Shown: positions 1 to 10,803 of the stretch, piece after piece
Numbering within the stretch: position 1 is the first letter of the stretch
Layout: every line of letters begins with the position of its first letter
Origin: Gemmatimonas sp.
GTDB lineage: Bacteria > Gemmatimonadota > Gemmatimonadetes > Gemmatimonadales > Gemmatimonadaceae
NCBI RefSeq assembly: GCF_021298855.1
Contig: NZ_JAJTHI010000043.1
Coordinates: 34,790-98,789, forward strand
Direction of reading: 5' to 3'
DNA: 64,000 nt
Notes under the pieces: generated by a model
Told to the model about the DNA's origin: nothing
Databases searched by the model: none
Seen by the model: the letters and a program-made list of their open reading frames with translations, nothing else
Made by a program: the position numbers and the translations under genes

Positions 1-195
1 GATGGTACCGTCCACCACGCGGGCGCCGATCTTCACGCCGTTCTTGGAGAAGCGCGGGTTGACGGCCACCTTCGCCGCCAGTTCACCCGGCGTGAGGTAA
101 TACGTGGCCGTCTCGTCGATCGAGCTGGCCATGAGATAGGAGGCAGTGCCAAGCACCAGCACGCCGCCGAGCAGGAACTTGTTGCGAGCTTTCAC
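1..195 (-). CDS. ccmE: Cytochrome c maturation haem chaperone CcmE, N-terminal part, cut by window edge
   Basis: Only the first 65 codons are present; the gene runs off the left edge. The start is GTG at 195, followed by a short basic stretch (KARNK) and one membrane segment (about residues 6-24). Then comes the YYLTPGEL region and the start of the beta-barrel domain (KIGARVVDGTI), both typical of CcmE. The family holds haem covalently on a histidine on the periplasmic side of the inner membrane and passes it to apocytochromes c; that histidine would lie outside the window. A TATCTT element at 234-239 sits 38 nt upstream of the start. The upstream minus-strand neighbour glpK ends 93 nt away, so ccmE may have its own promoter. 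The family call is firm; the GTG start is probable. Confidence 0.88.
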   Translation of the reverse strand, partial: MKARNKFLLGGVLVLGTASYLMASSIDETATYYLTPGELAAKVAVNPRFSKNGVKIGARVVDGTI

Positions 196-233
196 GGGGT
201 CGCCGTCCTGTAAGGTCGGGAGGGTAGGGCTGG

Positions 234-239
234 AAGATA
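234..239 (-). promoter_or_regulatory. Candidate -10 element for ccmE
   Basis: TATCTT on the minus strand, 38 nt before the ccmE GTG. It matches the TANNTT element seen upstream of many genes here. I see no convincing -35 box. Confidence 0.35.
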
Positions 240-288
240 CTACGTCGGCCGAGAAAGGGCACTCTTCCCGACAGGATTTATCGGCATG

Positions 289-1776
289 CTACCGGGGGTC
301 ACGGGCCCACCCCAGCGCAGCCCGGACGGCGCGGCGCCACCCTTCATACGCGGCAGCGGCCGCGGCCGTTCCGCCCGTCGAGGGCGAAAAGCGGGTGAAC
401 TGCCGGCTGGCGAGGAATTCGCTCCCGTTGGCCCAGACGCCGGCCGCCAGGCCGGCCAGACCAGCCGCTCCCAGGGCCGTCGTTTCGACCATGTCCGGGC
501 GGTCGACCGGCACCCCCAGCACGTCGGCCTGGAATTGCATGAGCCAATCGTTGGTGGTCGCGCCGCCGTCCACCCGCAGCTTGTCGAACGGCACCTGCCC
601 GTGGGTGCGCATGTCCCCCAGCACGTCGCGGGTGGCGAAGGCCATGGCCTCGAGCGCCGCGCGCGCGAAATGCGCCACGCCGGTTCCGCGGGTAATGCCC
701 ACGATGGTGCCGCGGGCGTTGGGCTCCCAGTCCGGTGCGCCGAGTCCCACGAGCGCGGGCACGAAGTACACCCCCTCGTTGGACGCCAGCGATCGGGCGA
801 GCGCCTCCGTCTCCCGGCTCGTGGCGATGATCCCCAGCCCGTCGCGCAACCACTGCACGGCGGCGCCGGCAATGAAGATCGAGGCCTCGAGGGCATACAC
901 CGGCTGCCCGCGCTCGTCACAGGCGATGGTCGTGAGCAGGCCGGAGCCCGCCACCGGTTGGTGCGTGCCGGTGTTCAGCAGCAAGAAGGCGCCCGTGCCG
1001 TAGGTGTTCTTGCCGTCGCCCGCCCCCCAGCCGCCCTGTCCGAAGAGCGCGGCCTGCTGATCGCCGGCGATGCCGGTAATGGGCAGCGACACGCCAAGCG
1101 TGGCCACCGTGGTGCGCCCCACCTCCCCGCTCGACGGCACCACCGTGGGCAGCAGGGCGGGTGCCACGCCGAACAGTGCACACAGTTCCCCGCTCCACGC
1201 ACGCCGGTGGATGTCGTACAGCATGGTGCGCGACGCATTCGTGTGGTCGGTGGCATGGACCGCCCCGCCGGTCAGGTGCCACACCAGCCAGCTGTCGATC
1301 GTCCCCGCACACAGCTCGCCGCGATCGGCACGGGCGCGGTGATCGCCCTGCGCCAGCAACCACTCCAGCTTCGTCCCGCTGAAATAGGGATCGGTCACCA
1401 GCCCCGTGAGTGCGCCGATGCGCGCCTGATGCGGCTCGAGCTCGGCGCACCGCGCAGCGGTGCGACGGTCCTGCCACACGATGGCGCGGTGCACGGCACG
1501 ACCCGTGGCCCGTTCCCAGAGCACGATGGTTTCGCGCTGGTTGGTGATCCCCACGCACACCGGCGCCTCGGCGCCCGCCTGCCGCGCCGCCGCCATGGCG
1601 TCGCGGGCCGCATCGAGCGTGCGCTCGAGGATTTCGTGCGCGTCGTGCTCCACCCATCCCGGGGCCGGGTAGTGCTGCGTGATTTCGCGGTAGGCGCGGC
1701 CCACGACACGCCCATCGCGGGCGATGACGAGACAGGTGGTGCCGGTGGTACCCTGATCGATGGCGAGGACGGACAT
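289..1776 (-). CDS. glpK: Glycerol kinase
   Basis: Phosphorylates glycerol to sn-glycerol-3-phosphate with ATP in the cytoplasm. The 495-residue protein has the usual family length. It shows the N-terminal phosphate-binding loop DQGTTGTT (residues 7-14), the GITNQRET and WQDRRT motifs, the catalytic-base region ITGIAGDQQAALFGQ, and the C-terminal ATPase motif VDGGATTNDWLMQ. The frame is open for 91 codons upstream, but that stretch lies inside mtnA and does not look like FGGY kinase, so ATG at 1776 is the start. It begins 7 nt after the mtnA stop, so the two are probably cotranscribed. No glycerol uptake facilitator or glycerol-3-phosphate dehydrogenase gene is visible nearby. Confidence 0.95.
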   Translation of the reverse strand: MSVLAIDQGTTGTTCLVIARDGRVVGRAYREITQHYPAPGWVEHDAHEILERTLDAARDAMAAARQAGAEAPVCVGITNQRETIVLWERATGRAVHRAIVWQDRRTAARCAELEPHQARIGALTGLVTDPYFSGTKLEWLLAQGDHRARADRGELCAGTIDSWLVWHLTGGAVHATDHTNASRTMLYDIHRRAWSGELCALFGVAPALLPTVVPSSGEVGRTTVATLGVSLPITGIAGDQQAALFGQGGWGAGDGKNTYGTGAFLLLNTGTHQPVAGSGLLTTIACDERGQPVYALEASIFIAGAAVQWLRDGLGIIATSRETEALARSLASNEGVYFVPALVGLGAPDWEPNARGTIVGITRGTGVAHFARAALEAMAFATRDVLGDMRTHGQVPFDKLRVDGGATTNDWLMQFQADVLGVPVDRPDMVETTALGAAGLAGLAAGVWANGSEFLASRQFTRFSPSTGGTAAAAAAYEGWRRAVRAALGWARDPR

Positions 1777-1783
1777 GGGTCGC

Positions 1784-2776
1784 TCAGACGAAGGGAGGGG
1801 TGATGAGACCGCGGTCGGTGAGATAGCCGGTGACAAGGTGGCGCGGCGTGACGTCGAAGGCGGGGTTCCACGCCGGTACGCCGGGCGGCAGCTCGCCCAG
1901 TTCATCGCGGCTGCGGTGTTCGATGACGATGTCGGGTCCCGTTGCCGTGGCCGGATCGATCGTACTCCACGGCGCCGCCACGTAGAACGGCACCGCATGG
2001 GCGCGCGCCGCGAGCGCCACCCCGTACGTGCCCACCTTGTTCGCCACATCCCCGTTGGCCGTGATGCGATCGGCGCCGACGATCACCACATCCACCTGCC
2101 GTTGCGCCAGCAGCGAGGCGGCCGCGCCATCCGGCAACACCGTGACGTGAATGCCGGCACGGGACAGCTCCCAGGCGGTGAGCCGCGCGCCCTGGCGGAG
2201 GGGACGGGTTTCGTTGGCATACACCGTTACCAGGCGACCGGCCGCATGGGCCGCGTAGATCGGCGCGAGGGCCGTACCGGTTCCCGCGGTGGCCAGCGCC
2301 CCCGCATTGCAATGGGTGAGGATGCGCGCACCATCCGGCACCAGCGGCAGCCCGTGCCGCCCGATGGCGGCGCACATCTGCACATCCTCCTGGCGGATCA
2401 CCTCGGCCTCCACGCGCAGCGTCTCCAGCAGCTGCTCGTCGCCCGTCTCGGCCGCCAACCGCAGCAACCGGTGCACGGCCCAGGCCAGATTGACCGCCGT
2501 GGGCCGGGCCTCGACGAGACGCGACGCGTATTCCGGCAACAGGGCACGGGCGGTACTTCCCCGCCCCTCGCTGTCGGCGGCCAGCGCAACCGCCAGACCA
2601 ATGGCGGCCGCCACGCCAATGGCGGGGGCCCCACGCACTGCCAAGGTGCGGATGGCGTCGATGATGTCGGGCAGTGCCACGAGGTCGCGGATCACCTCGC
2701 GGGCGGGAAGGTAGCGCTGGTCGAGGATGCGGAGCGCGCCGGTATCGGGGGACCAGCCCACGGAGGGGATATGCAT
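1784..2776 (-). CDS. mtnA: S-methyl-5-thioribose-1-phosphate isomerase
   Basis: Isomerises 5-methylthioribose-1-phosphate to 5-methylthioribulose-1-phosphate in the methionine salvage pathway. The 330-residue length fits the family. Seen motifs are RGAPAIGVAAAIGLA near the N-terminus, THCNAGALATAGTGTAL with the catalytic cysteine, and VGADRITANGDVANKVGTY with the catalytic aspartate. ATG 2776 is chosen because it starts the conserved region directly; a TACCTT element lies 8 nt before it, consistent with a leaderless message. glpK follows after 7 nt. The eIF2B-alpha-like superfamily also includes ribose-1,5-bisphosphate isomerases, but the motifs favour MtnA. Confidence 0.92.
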   Translation of the reverse strand: MHIPSVGWSPDTGALRILDQRYLPAREVIRDLVALPDIIDAIRTLAVRGAPAIGVAAAIGLAVALAADSEGRGSTARALLPEYASRLVEARPTAVNLAWAVHRLLRLAAETGDEQLLETLRVEAEVIRQEDVQMCAAIGRHGLPLVPDGARILTHCNAGALATAGTGTALAPIYAAHAAGRLVTVYANETRPLRQGARLTAWELSRAGIHVTVLPDGAAASLLAQRQVDVVIVGADRITANGDVANKVGTYGVALAARAHAVPFYVAAPWSTIDPATATGPDIVIEHRSRDELGELPPGVPAWNPAFDVTPRHLVTGYLTDRGLITPPFV

Positions 2777-2784
2777 TGGAGAGT

Positions 2785-2790
2785 AAGGTA
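2785..2790 (-). promoter_or_regulatory. Candidate start-proximal -10 element of mtnA-glpK
   Basis: TACCTT on the minus strand, 8 nt before the mtnA ATG. The spacing would place transcription start at or very near the start codon. Confidence 0.35.
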
Positions 2791-2815
2791 ATGCCGGCGG
2801 CAGCCGGCGGGTCGC

Positions 2816-2821
2816 TAGCTT
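2816..2821 (+). promoter_or_regulatory. Candidate -10 element for the enoyl-CoA hydratase/recF unit
   Basis: TAGCTT followed by TATCC in the 84-bp divergent gap between mtnA and the hydratase gene, 39 nt before the ATG. No clear -35 box. Confidence 0.35.
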
Positions 2822-2860
2822 TATCCTGCTCCCACGTCCCTGCCCCGAGCCCGCGCGCCC

Positions 2861-3637
2861 ATGTACGAGTACCTCATCTTCGACGTTGCCGACCGCATTG
2901 CCACCATCACGGTGAACCGGCCGGACAAGCTGAACGCACTCAACGACGCCACCATTGCCGAACTCGGTCGCGCGATCGACGAGGCGAATGCCCGCGCCGA
3001 CGTGGCGGCGGTGCTGCTCACCGGGGCGGGCCGGTCTTTCATTGCCGGCGCCGACATTTCGGAGCTGGAGAGTCAGTCGCCGCTCGAGGCGCAGCGACGC
3101 GCCCGTGCCGGGCAGGCGATCTTCCGCCGCTTCGAAACCAGTCCCAAGCCCACGGTGGCGGCCATCAACGGGTTCGCGCTGGGCGGGGGCTGCGAACTCG
3201 CCATGGCGTGTCACGTGCGCCTCGCCAGCGACAAGGCCAAGCTGGGCCAGCCGGAGGTCAAGCTCGGGATCGTGCCCGGCTACGGTGGCACGCAGCGGCT
3301 GCCGCGCCTTGTGGGGCGTGGCGCCGCGCACCGGTTGCTGCTCACGGGTGACATGATCGATGCCGCCGAGGCGCTGCGCCTCGGCCTCGTGGATCAGGTG
3401 GTCGCGCCGGAGGCGTTGCTGGACACCGCGCGCGCGCTGCTCACCACCATGGCCGCCAATGCCCCACTCGCGCTGGCCGGGTGCATCGAAGCGGTGGACC
3501 GCGGCCTCGGAGTCACGCTCGAGGAGGGGTGCACCATCGAGAGCGACTTCTTCGGGCTGCTCTCGGCGACTGCCGACATGAAGGAAGGAATGCGGGCGTT
3601 TCTCGAAAAGCGCGCGGCCACCTTCACTGGCCGCTGA
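2861..3637 (+). CDS. Enoyl-CoA hydratase/isomerase (crotonase family)
   Basis: Probably hydrates trans-2-enoyl-CoA to 3-hydroxyacyl-CoA in fatty acid beta-oxidation. The 258-residue protein is a complete crotonase fold. The oxyanion-hole motifs are FIAGADISEL (around residues 60-69) and GFALGGGCELAMAC. The two acid/base glutamates of true hydratases are present as Glu112 (in GGGCELA) and Glu132 (in GQPEVKLG), which argues for a hydratase over the many other crotonase activities. Substrate chain length cannot be read from sequence. recF starts 28 nt downstream, so the gene may share a transcript with recF although the functions are unrelated. Confidence 0.9.
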   Translation: MYEYLIFDVADRIATITVNRPDKLNALNDATIAELGRAIDEANARADVAAVLLTGAGRSFIAGADISELESQSPLEAQRRARAGQAIFRRFETSPKPTVAAINGFALGGGCELAMACHVRLASDKAKLGQPEVKLGIVPGYGGTQRLPRLVGRGAAHRLLLTGDMIDAAEALRLGLVDQVVAPEALLDTARALLTTMAANAPLALAGCIEAVDRGLGVTLEEGCTIESDFFGLLSATADMKEGMRAFLEKRAATFTGR

Positions 3638-3665
3638 ACACCCGCCGCGCGCCGGCCCTCCCCCC

Positions 3666-4793
3666 GTGCTTCAGCACCTGACCGCGCGCGACTATCGCAA
3701 CTTCGCGCGCCTCGACGTGGCGGTTCCCCCCGCCGGCTTCGTGATCGTGGGGGAAAACGGGCACGGCAAGTCCAACCTGCTGGAAGCCGCGGCGTATCTG
3801 GGGCTGCTCCGCTCCTTTCGTGGCGCGCGGGATGCCGATGTGGTGCGCTTTGGCGCGGCGGCTTTTCACGTACGGGCCACGCTGGCGGCACCGGCGGCGT
3901 GGACCACCGTGAGCGTGGGCTACGAACGCGCCACCAAGCGGAAGCGCGCCACCCTCGACGGCGTGGAGCAGCCGCGGCTCACCAACGCGCTGGGGGCGTT
4001 GCCGGCGGTGGCCTTCTCGCCCGATGACGTGACGCTGGTGACCGGCGCCCCGGGTGACCGCCGGCGCTACCTCGACGTGATGCTCGCCCTCTCGTCACCG
4101 GCGTACCTGCAGGCGCTGCAGCAGTACCGGGCCGCGCTGCTGCGACGCAATGCCACGCTGCGCGCGGCGCAGCGGGATGGCGGGCGAGGCGATTACGCGG
4201 CCCAGGTGCAGCTCTGGGAGCCAGCGCTCGCGGAATACGGGGGATTCATTGCGGCGGCGCGTCACCGGTTCGTGCAGGAGCAGGGGGCGCGCTATGCACA
4301 GCTGTGCACCGCCATTGGTGAGCGGGAGCCGGCGCTGTTGCGCTGCGTCGCGGCAGGCGGCGACAACACCGACGCGCTCTGCACCAGCAGCCAGGCGCAG
4401 TCGGTCGCCCTCACGCGCGCCTTGGCACAGCAGCGCGCCAGCGAACTGCGGCGTGGCATGACGCTGGCGGGTCCGCACCGCGACGAGCTGCTGCTGCAGC
4501 TGGGGGCGCGCGACCTGCGCACCTTCGGATCGGCCGGGCAACAGCGGAGCGCGGCCATTGCGCTGCGCCTGCTGGAGCTCGCCACGCTGCGCGCGGCGCT
4601 GGGCCATGCCCCGCTGTTGCTGCTCGACGATCCCTTCGCCGAGCTCGATCTGCGCCGTGCGGGGCGCGTGCTGGAGTTGCTGGAAGACGCCGGGGCGGCG
4701 CAGGTGCTGCTGGCCGTGCCGCGGGCCGAGGACATTCCGGCGGCCTACACCCGGCTTGAACAGCGCACGATGCGCGACGGCGTGCTCACATGA
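3666..4793 (+). CDS. recF: DNA replication and repair protein RecF
   Basis: RecF is an SMC-like ATPase that helps load RecA at gaps through RecOR. The 375-residue protein has Walker A GENGHGKSN (about residues 29-37), an LRSFRG motif shortly after, the ABC-type signature region FGSAGQQRS, and Walker B LLLLDDPFAELD near the C-terminus. This order is diagnostic. The start codon is GTG at 3666; translation from it gives LQHLTARDYRNF, the usual RecF opening. It is followed by a DUF721 gene 19 nt downstream and then gyrB. dnaA and dnaN, common companions of recF, are not in the window. Confidence 0.94.
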   Translation: MLQHLTARDYRNFARLDVAVPPAGFVIVGENGHGKSNLLEAAAYLGLLRSFRGARDADVVRFGAAAFHVRATLAAPAAWTTVSVGYERATKRKRATLDGVEQPRLTNALGALPAVAFSPDDVTLVTGAPGDRRRYLDVMLALSSPAYLQALQQYRAALLRRNATLRAAQRDGGRGDYAAQVQLWEPALAEYGGFIAAARHRFVQEQGARYAQLCTAIGEREPALLRCVAAGGDNTDALCTSSQAQSVALTRALAQQRASELRRGMTLAGPHRDELLLQLGARDLRTFGSAGQQRSAAIALRLLELATLRAALGHAPLLLLDDPFAELDLRRAGRVLELLEDAGAAQVLLAVPRAEDIPAAYTRLEQRTMRDGVLT

Positions 4794-4812
4794 CGCCCCT
4801 CCGGCGCAACGC

Positions 4813-5121
4813 ATGAGCGAACACAAGCGATCGCCGTCGAAGCTTGGCGACGTGGTGGCGTCGGTGCTCAAGCATGCCGGGCTGACCGATCGCGTGGCGC
4901 AGGCGGCGGTGATTCCCGAGTGGCCCGCCCTGGTGGGCGCGCAGATCGCCGGCGTGACCGAGCCGCTGCTGCTGCAGCAGGACGGCACGCTGGTGGTGAT
5001 GGTGAAGACCCACGCGTGGATGCAGGAACTCACGCTGCTCGAGCCGCAGCTGTTGACGCGGCTCAATGCCGACCCGTCGCGTCCGCCGATCGTGAAGTTG
5101 CGCTGGATGCTGCGCCGGTAA
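4813..5121 (+). CDS. DUF721 protein, DciA-like
   Basis: A 102-residue DUF721 protein: the segment KLGDVVASVLKHAGL, then a W-PALVG-I box, then a C-terminal half with the pattern DGTLVVMVKTHAWMQEL. Members of this family characterised as DciA interact with and help load the replicative helicase DnaB in bacteria that lack DnaC or DnaI. Here the gene sits between recF and gyrB, an order also known from Actinobacteria, which supports a replication role. ATG 4813 is preferred over upstream in-frame codons because those overlap recF. The molecular role is inferred from family and neighbourhood; the family assignment itself is strong. Confidence 0.85.
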   Translation: MSEHKRSPSKLGDVVASVLKHAGLTDRVAQAAVIPEWPALVGAQIAGVTEPLLLQQDGTLVVMVKTHAWMQELTLLEPQLLTRLNADPSRPPIVKLRWMLRR

Positions 5122-7317
<2,196 letters not shown>

Positions 7318-7340
7318 CCCCTCGGTCCCGATGCGCTTCG

Positions 7341-7369
7341 AACGGCCCGCGCCCCTCGCGCGGGCCGTT
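7341..7369. terminator. Hairpin between convergent gyrB and the cytochrome c peroxidase gene
   Basis: Perfect 12-bp stem (AACGGCCCGCGC with its complement) and a 5-nt loop, 24 nt after the gyrB stop and 12 nt from the stop of the converging gene. It can serve both strands. There is no strong T tract, so intrinsic termination may be partial. Confidence 0.65.
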
Positions 7370-7380
7370 CGCGTTTCCCC

Positions 7381-8514
7381 TCATCGCACGAAGGGATCGC
7401 TGAAGCGCGGGTCGGTGAGAAAGGTCCGGTCGGTCAGCGTCTTGAGGAACGCCACCAGCGCGTCGCGTTCCGTCACGGTGAGGTTGAGCCGCTGCGGCTG
7501 TCCGCCGGGCGTCCGCAGCCGCGGGTCGAGTGCGGGATTGGCCCGTACCCCCCGATCGTAGAAGTCCACCACCTGCTCGAGCGTCTGGAACCGCCCGTCG
7601 TGCATGTAGGGCGGTCGCACTTCCACGTTGCGCAGCGACGGCGCCTTGAAGCGGCCATTGCCGGCGCCGGCGTCGGTGATCGTGGCGTCGAGCCCGGTGT
7701 TGTGCACGGCGTCGCTGATGTGCGCCGTGGTCCCGTGACAGCGCGCGCACCCCGCCCGCCCGATGTACAGCTGCTGCCCCAGCAACTCCTGCGCGGTGAG
7801 GAGGTCAGCGCCGTTGGGCCCCCCGTTGGCGCCCACGGCGCGGTCGAACCTGGCGTTCGTGCTCACCAAGGCGCGCACGAACTGGGCGAGCGCGCGCGCC
7901 ACCCGGTCGGTCGTGATCTCCCGCGTCCCGAACGCCGCCTCGAACAGCGCCGGATAGTACGCGGCGCGCGCCAGCTTGGCCGGAAGCTCATCGAGCCGTT
8001 CGCCCATCTCCGTGGGGTCCGCGATGGGCTGCAACACCTGCGCCTCCAGCGTGGCCGCACGCTCATCCCAGAAGAAGCGTCCGCTGGTGTAGAAGCGCGC
8101 ATTGCTGAGCCCCATGCTGTGCCGGGTCGTGAGCCCACCGTCGAAGCCGCGGCTCAACCGCGCCGTGTCGGAGAAGGCGAACTCCTGCCGGTGGCAGGAG
8201 GCGCAGGACACGCGACTGTTCACCGACAGGCGGCGATCGTAGAACAGCACGCGACCCAGGGTGGCGCCGGCATCCGTCGTGACATTCGATGCCGGCGTGT
8301 TGTCGGCCGCGATGGCGGGGGGACCGCCGCTGGGCCCCGTGAAATGCCGCGGCAGCGGAAGGCGCGCATCGCTGTAGGCGAGCAACGCGGACGGGAGTAC
8401 CGGGGCGACAATCACGTCGGTGCTGGGCGCGAGGCCCGTGGGGCTAGCGACGGGGGCGTCGCCACATCCCGATGCCGCGACGCTGAGCAGGAGGAGCGGC
8501 AGGATCGGTCGCAT
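7381..8514 (-). CDS. Di-haem cytochrome c peroxidase (MauG/CcpA family), predicted lipoprotein
   Basis: Reduces hydrogen peroxide in the periplasm using electrons from c-type cytochromes, or belongs to the related MauG-type oxidases. Two haem-binding CxxCH motifs are visible: CASCH in the N-terminal half and CARCH in the C-terminal half, the hallmark of this family. PYMHDGRFQTLEQVVDFY near the C-terminus is also typical. ATG 8514 gives a lipoprotein signal with lipobox ASGC (Cys17); 18 further in-frame codons upstream are less likely. Mature length (about 360 residues) is normal. Its c-type haems would need the Ccm pathway, of which ccmE is at the left edge. Confidence 0.9.
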   Translation of the reverse strand: MRPILPLLLLSVAASGCGDAPVASPTGLAPSTDVIVAPVLPSALLAYSDARLPLPRHFTGPSGGPPAIAADNTPASNVTTDAGATLGRVLFYDRRLSVNSRVSCASCHRQEFAFSDTARLSRGFDGGLTTRHSMGLSNARFYTSGRFFWDERAATLEAQVLQPIADPTEMGERLDELPAKLARAAYYPALFEAAFGTREITTDRVARALAQFVRALVSTNARFDRAVGANGGPNGADLLTAQELLGQQLYIGRAGCARCHGTTAHISDAVHNTGLDATITDAGAGNGRFKAPSLRNVEVRPPYMHDGRFQTLEQVVDFYDRGVRANPALDPRLRTPGGQPQRLNLTVTERDALVAFLKTLTDRTFLTDPRFSDPFVR

Positions 8515-8604
8515 GAGCAGTTTGGCTGGTGGAAGCAACCACAGGGCACGGGGGATCACCCGTCCCACGGTCTGTCCTCAGGGACACGCGCCACCCCCCT
8601 CACC

Positions 8605-10692
8605 CTACGTGTGTTCCGCCCGCTGCAGCAGCGCCGTGGCGTCGGCAATCGACTCCGTGGTCCCCGCGAGGGCGAGGACATCCCCCGCCTGCAGGCGTTC
8701 GCTCCCGACGGGGAGCAGAACCTGCTCCGTACCGCGCGTGATGGCCAGGATGACCGCACCGGTTTGCGACCGCAGCTGCAGCTCGCGCAGCGTGCGACCC
8801 ACCGAGGCGTCACCGTCACGGACGACGTAGGGGACCGGGTCGCCCAACCCGGGCAGGACGCGATGGACCGTGGACAGATCGCGCGGCGCGGCGTTGGGGG
8901 TGGCCGCCGTTGCAGCAGCTGGCGATGCCGACGCAAACCCCTTGGACAGGGCGGACAACAGCACCTGCGCACCCGCCCGCGTATGCCCGTACAGATCCGC
9001 CGTACGCCGCCAGAACACCACGGTGAGCCAGCCAACGACTACCGCCAGGACCGCCGCCCCGCGACCCAGCGGCACGAAGGGCTCGGTCACGACCACCACC
9101 ACCAGCCCACTGACCGTCACGAGCGCCAGCTGCAGCGTGGCCATGAGGACGCGTCGCGGCGATTCGGCGTAGTCCAGACGATTGGCGACCGACTGCGGCA
9201 GTGCGCGGAAGGCGAGCAGCGACGACAGGGCGCCGGCAACGCGCACGATGCCAACGACGAGCGGAGCGGCCAGCAGCACGGCGATCGTGTACAGCGCCGC
9301 ACTGGCCCACAGAGGGGGGAGCGACCGCGCGGCGAACTCCGCCAGGAGCCGCGGCTTTGCGAACACCGTGCCAATCACCACCCCCGTCAGCAGCGCCGTG
9401 TCGAGCACGAGCAGGCGGATCTTGCGGCGTACCAGCGGCGCGGTCGCTGCTGCAGCGGGGGTGCGACGCAGCGACGCGATCCACGTGCCATACAGCCCGA
9501 CGAACGTCTGCAGCGGGCGCGGCAACCGCCGGTCCACGAACGTCGCCACCGCCCCCGAGGCTCGAATGGCGATGGGCGTCGTGAGCGTGGTGATGGCCGA
9601 TACCGCGACCGCCACGGGATAGAGGAACGCACCCACCACCCCCGCCGTCGTCCCCACGGCGGCAATGATGAAGGCGAACTCGCCGATCTGCGTGAGGCTC
9701 ATGCCGGCCTGGGTGCTGGTGCGCACGTCGTTGCCCGAAAGAAACGCCCCCACACTCACGGCCAGCAGCTTGCCGGTCATGACCACCAGCGACAGGACCA
9801 CGACGGCCACCCAGTGCTCCGCCACCAATCGCGGATCGATCATCATGCCCACGGCCACGAAGAACACGGCGCCGAACATGTCGCGCACGCCCATGACGAG
9901 GTGCTCCACGCGTGATCCTTCGCCCGACTCCGCGACCAGGGACCCCGCAATGAACGCCCCCAACGCCACCGAATAACCGGCGTCGAGCGCCAGCAGGGCA
10001 CCGCCAAAGCAGAGCCCAAGGCTCACCACCAGCGTGGTCTCCGGCCGATCCAGCGCCACCACCATGCGTACGAGGCGCGGCACCACGGCCAGCCCCACGC
10101 CGATGAACAGCGCCAGGAACAGCACCAGCGTGCCGGCGGTGGCCGCGACCGCCCCGGCCGACAGGCCGGCCCCCGACGCAATGGTGGTGAGCATCGCAAT
10201 GAGCAGGATCGCGATGAGATCCTCGATGATGAGGATGCCATACACCAACTCGGTGAAGCGGCCCTTCACCCCCTGCTCGGCAAAGGCCTTGACGATGATG
10301 GTCGTGGACGAGATGGCCACAATGGCGCCGCCGAAGACGCTCTCCAGTGGGGTCCAGCCGAGCAGCTGGCCCGTGACATACCCGAAGCCGAACATGGCAC
10401 TCGTATCGACGAGCGCAATCAGCCCCACCGTGGGCGCGACGGCCGCCAACTTGCGCAAGCTGAACTCGAGCCCCAGCCCGAACATGAGCAGGATCACGCC
10501 CAGCTCCGACAGGGTCGTGACCATGCTGCGGTCGGCGAAGAGCGGCACGCCGACATACGGCCCGATGATCATGCCGGCCACCAGGTAGCCAAACACGACC
10601 GGCTGGCGGATGCGCTGGAATACCACCGTGGTCAGCGCCGCCACGCACAGGACCAGCGTCAGATTCGCCAGGAAGGCGTGGGCATTGGCCAT
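8605..10692 (-). CDS. Kef/CPA2-type cation:proton antiporter with C-terminal TrkA_C domain
   Basis: Inner-membrane monovalent cation:proton antiporter of the CPA2 family. The 695-residue protein starts with about 12 hydrophobic segments (residues 8-385) carrying the family motifs GYLVAGMIIGP, LLMFGLGLEFS and SLTQIGEFAFI. A second hydrophobic block (about residues 430-560) adds several more segments, as in long Kef/YbaL homologues. The last 90 residues form a soluble TrkA_C (RCK_C) fold, with VGRTLRELQLRSQTGAVILAI and the GDVLALAGT end. No separate TrkA_N nucleotide-binding domain is visible, so control would differ from KefB/KefC. Ion specificity cannot be told. The gene stands alone between the 84-residue membrane gene and the peroxidase gene. 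Confidence 0.88.
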   Translation of the reverse strand: MANAHAFLANLTLVLCVAALTTVVFQRIRQPVVFGYLVAGMIIGPYVGVPLFADRSMVTTLSELGVILLMFGLGLEFSLRKLAAVAPTVGLIALVDTSAMFGFGYVTGQLLGWTPLESVFGGAIVAISSTTIIVKAFAEQGVKGRFTELVYGILIIEDLIAILLIAMLTTIASGAGLSAGAVAATAGTLVLFLALFIGVGLAVVPRLVRMVVALDRPETTLVVSLGLCFGGALLALDAGYSVALGAFIAGSLVAESGEGSRVEHLVMGVRDMFGAVFFVAVGMMIDPRLVAEHWVAVVVLSLVVMTGKLLAVSVGAFLSGNDVRTSTQAGMSLTQIGEFAFIIAAVGTTAGVVGAFLYPVAVAVSAITTLTTPIAIRASGAVATFVDRRLPRPLQTFVGLYGTWIASLRRTPAAAATAPLVRRKIRLLVLDTALLTGVVIGTVFAKPRLLAEFAARSLPPLWASAALYTIAVLLAAPLVVGIVRVAGALSSLLAFRALPQSVANRLDYAESPRRVLMATLQLALVTVSGLVVVVVTEPFVPLGRGAAVLAVVVGWLTVVFWRRTADLYGHTRAGAQVLLSALSKGFASASPAAATAATPNAAPRDLSTVHRVLPGLGDPVPYVVRDGDASVGRTLRELQLRSQTGAVILAITRGTEQVLLPVGSERLQAGDVLALAGTTESIADATALLQRAEHT

Positions 10693-10752
10693 ATCGGAAG
10701 AGAAGCGAGGTGCCGGTCGTTCACCATCGTCGGTCGCCCGCGCGAAACGACG

Positions 10753-10780
10753 AAGGCCGCCGGCACCTGCCGGCGGCCTT
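10753..10780. terminator. Hairpin downstream of the 84-residue membrane protein gene
   Basis: Perfect 11-bp stem (AAGGCCGCCGG with its complement) and a 6-nt loop in the 111-bp gap between the small membrane gene and the antiporter gene, both on the minus strand. Likely a terminator for the former; no T tract. Confidence 0.5.
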
Positions 10781-10803
10781 CCCCACCATGACCGGGCGCG
10801 CGG

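Noticed and set aside
7600..9915. Plus-strand open frame of 771 codons across the peroxidase and antiporter genes
   Set aside because: Antisense to two genes with clear families; GC-rich sequence leaves stop-free frames.
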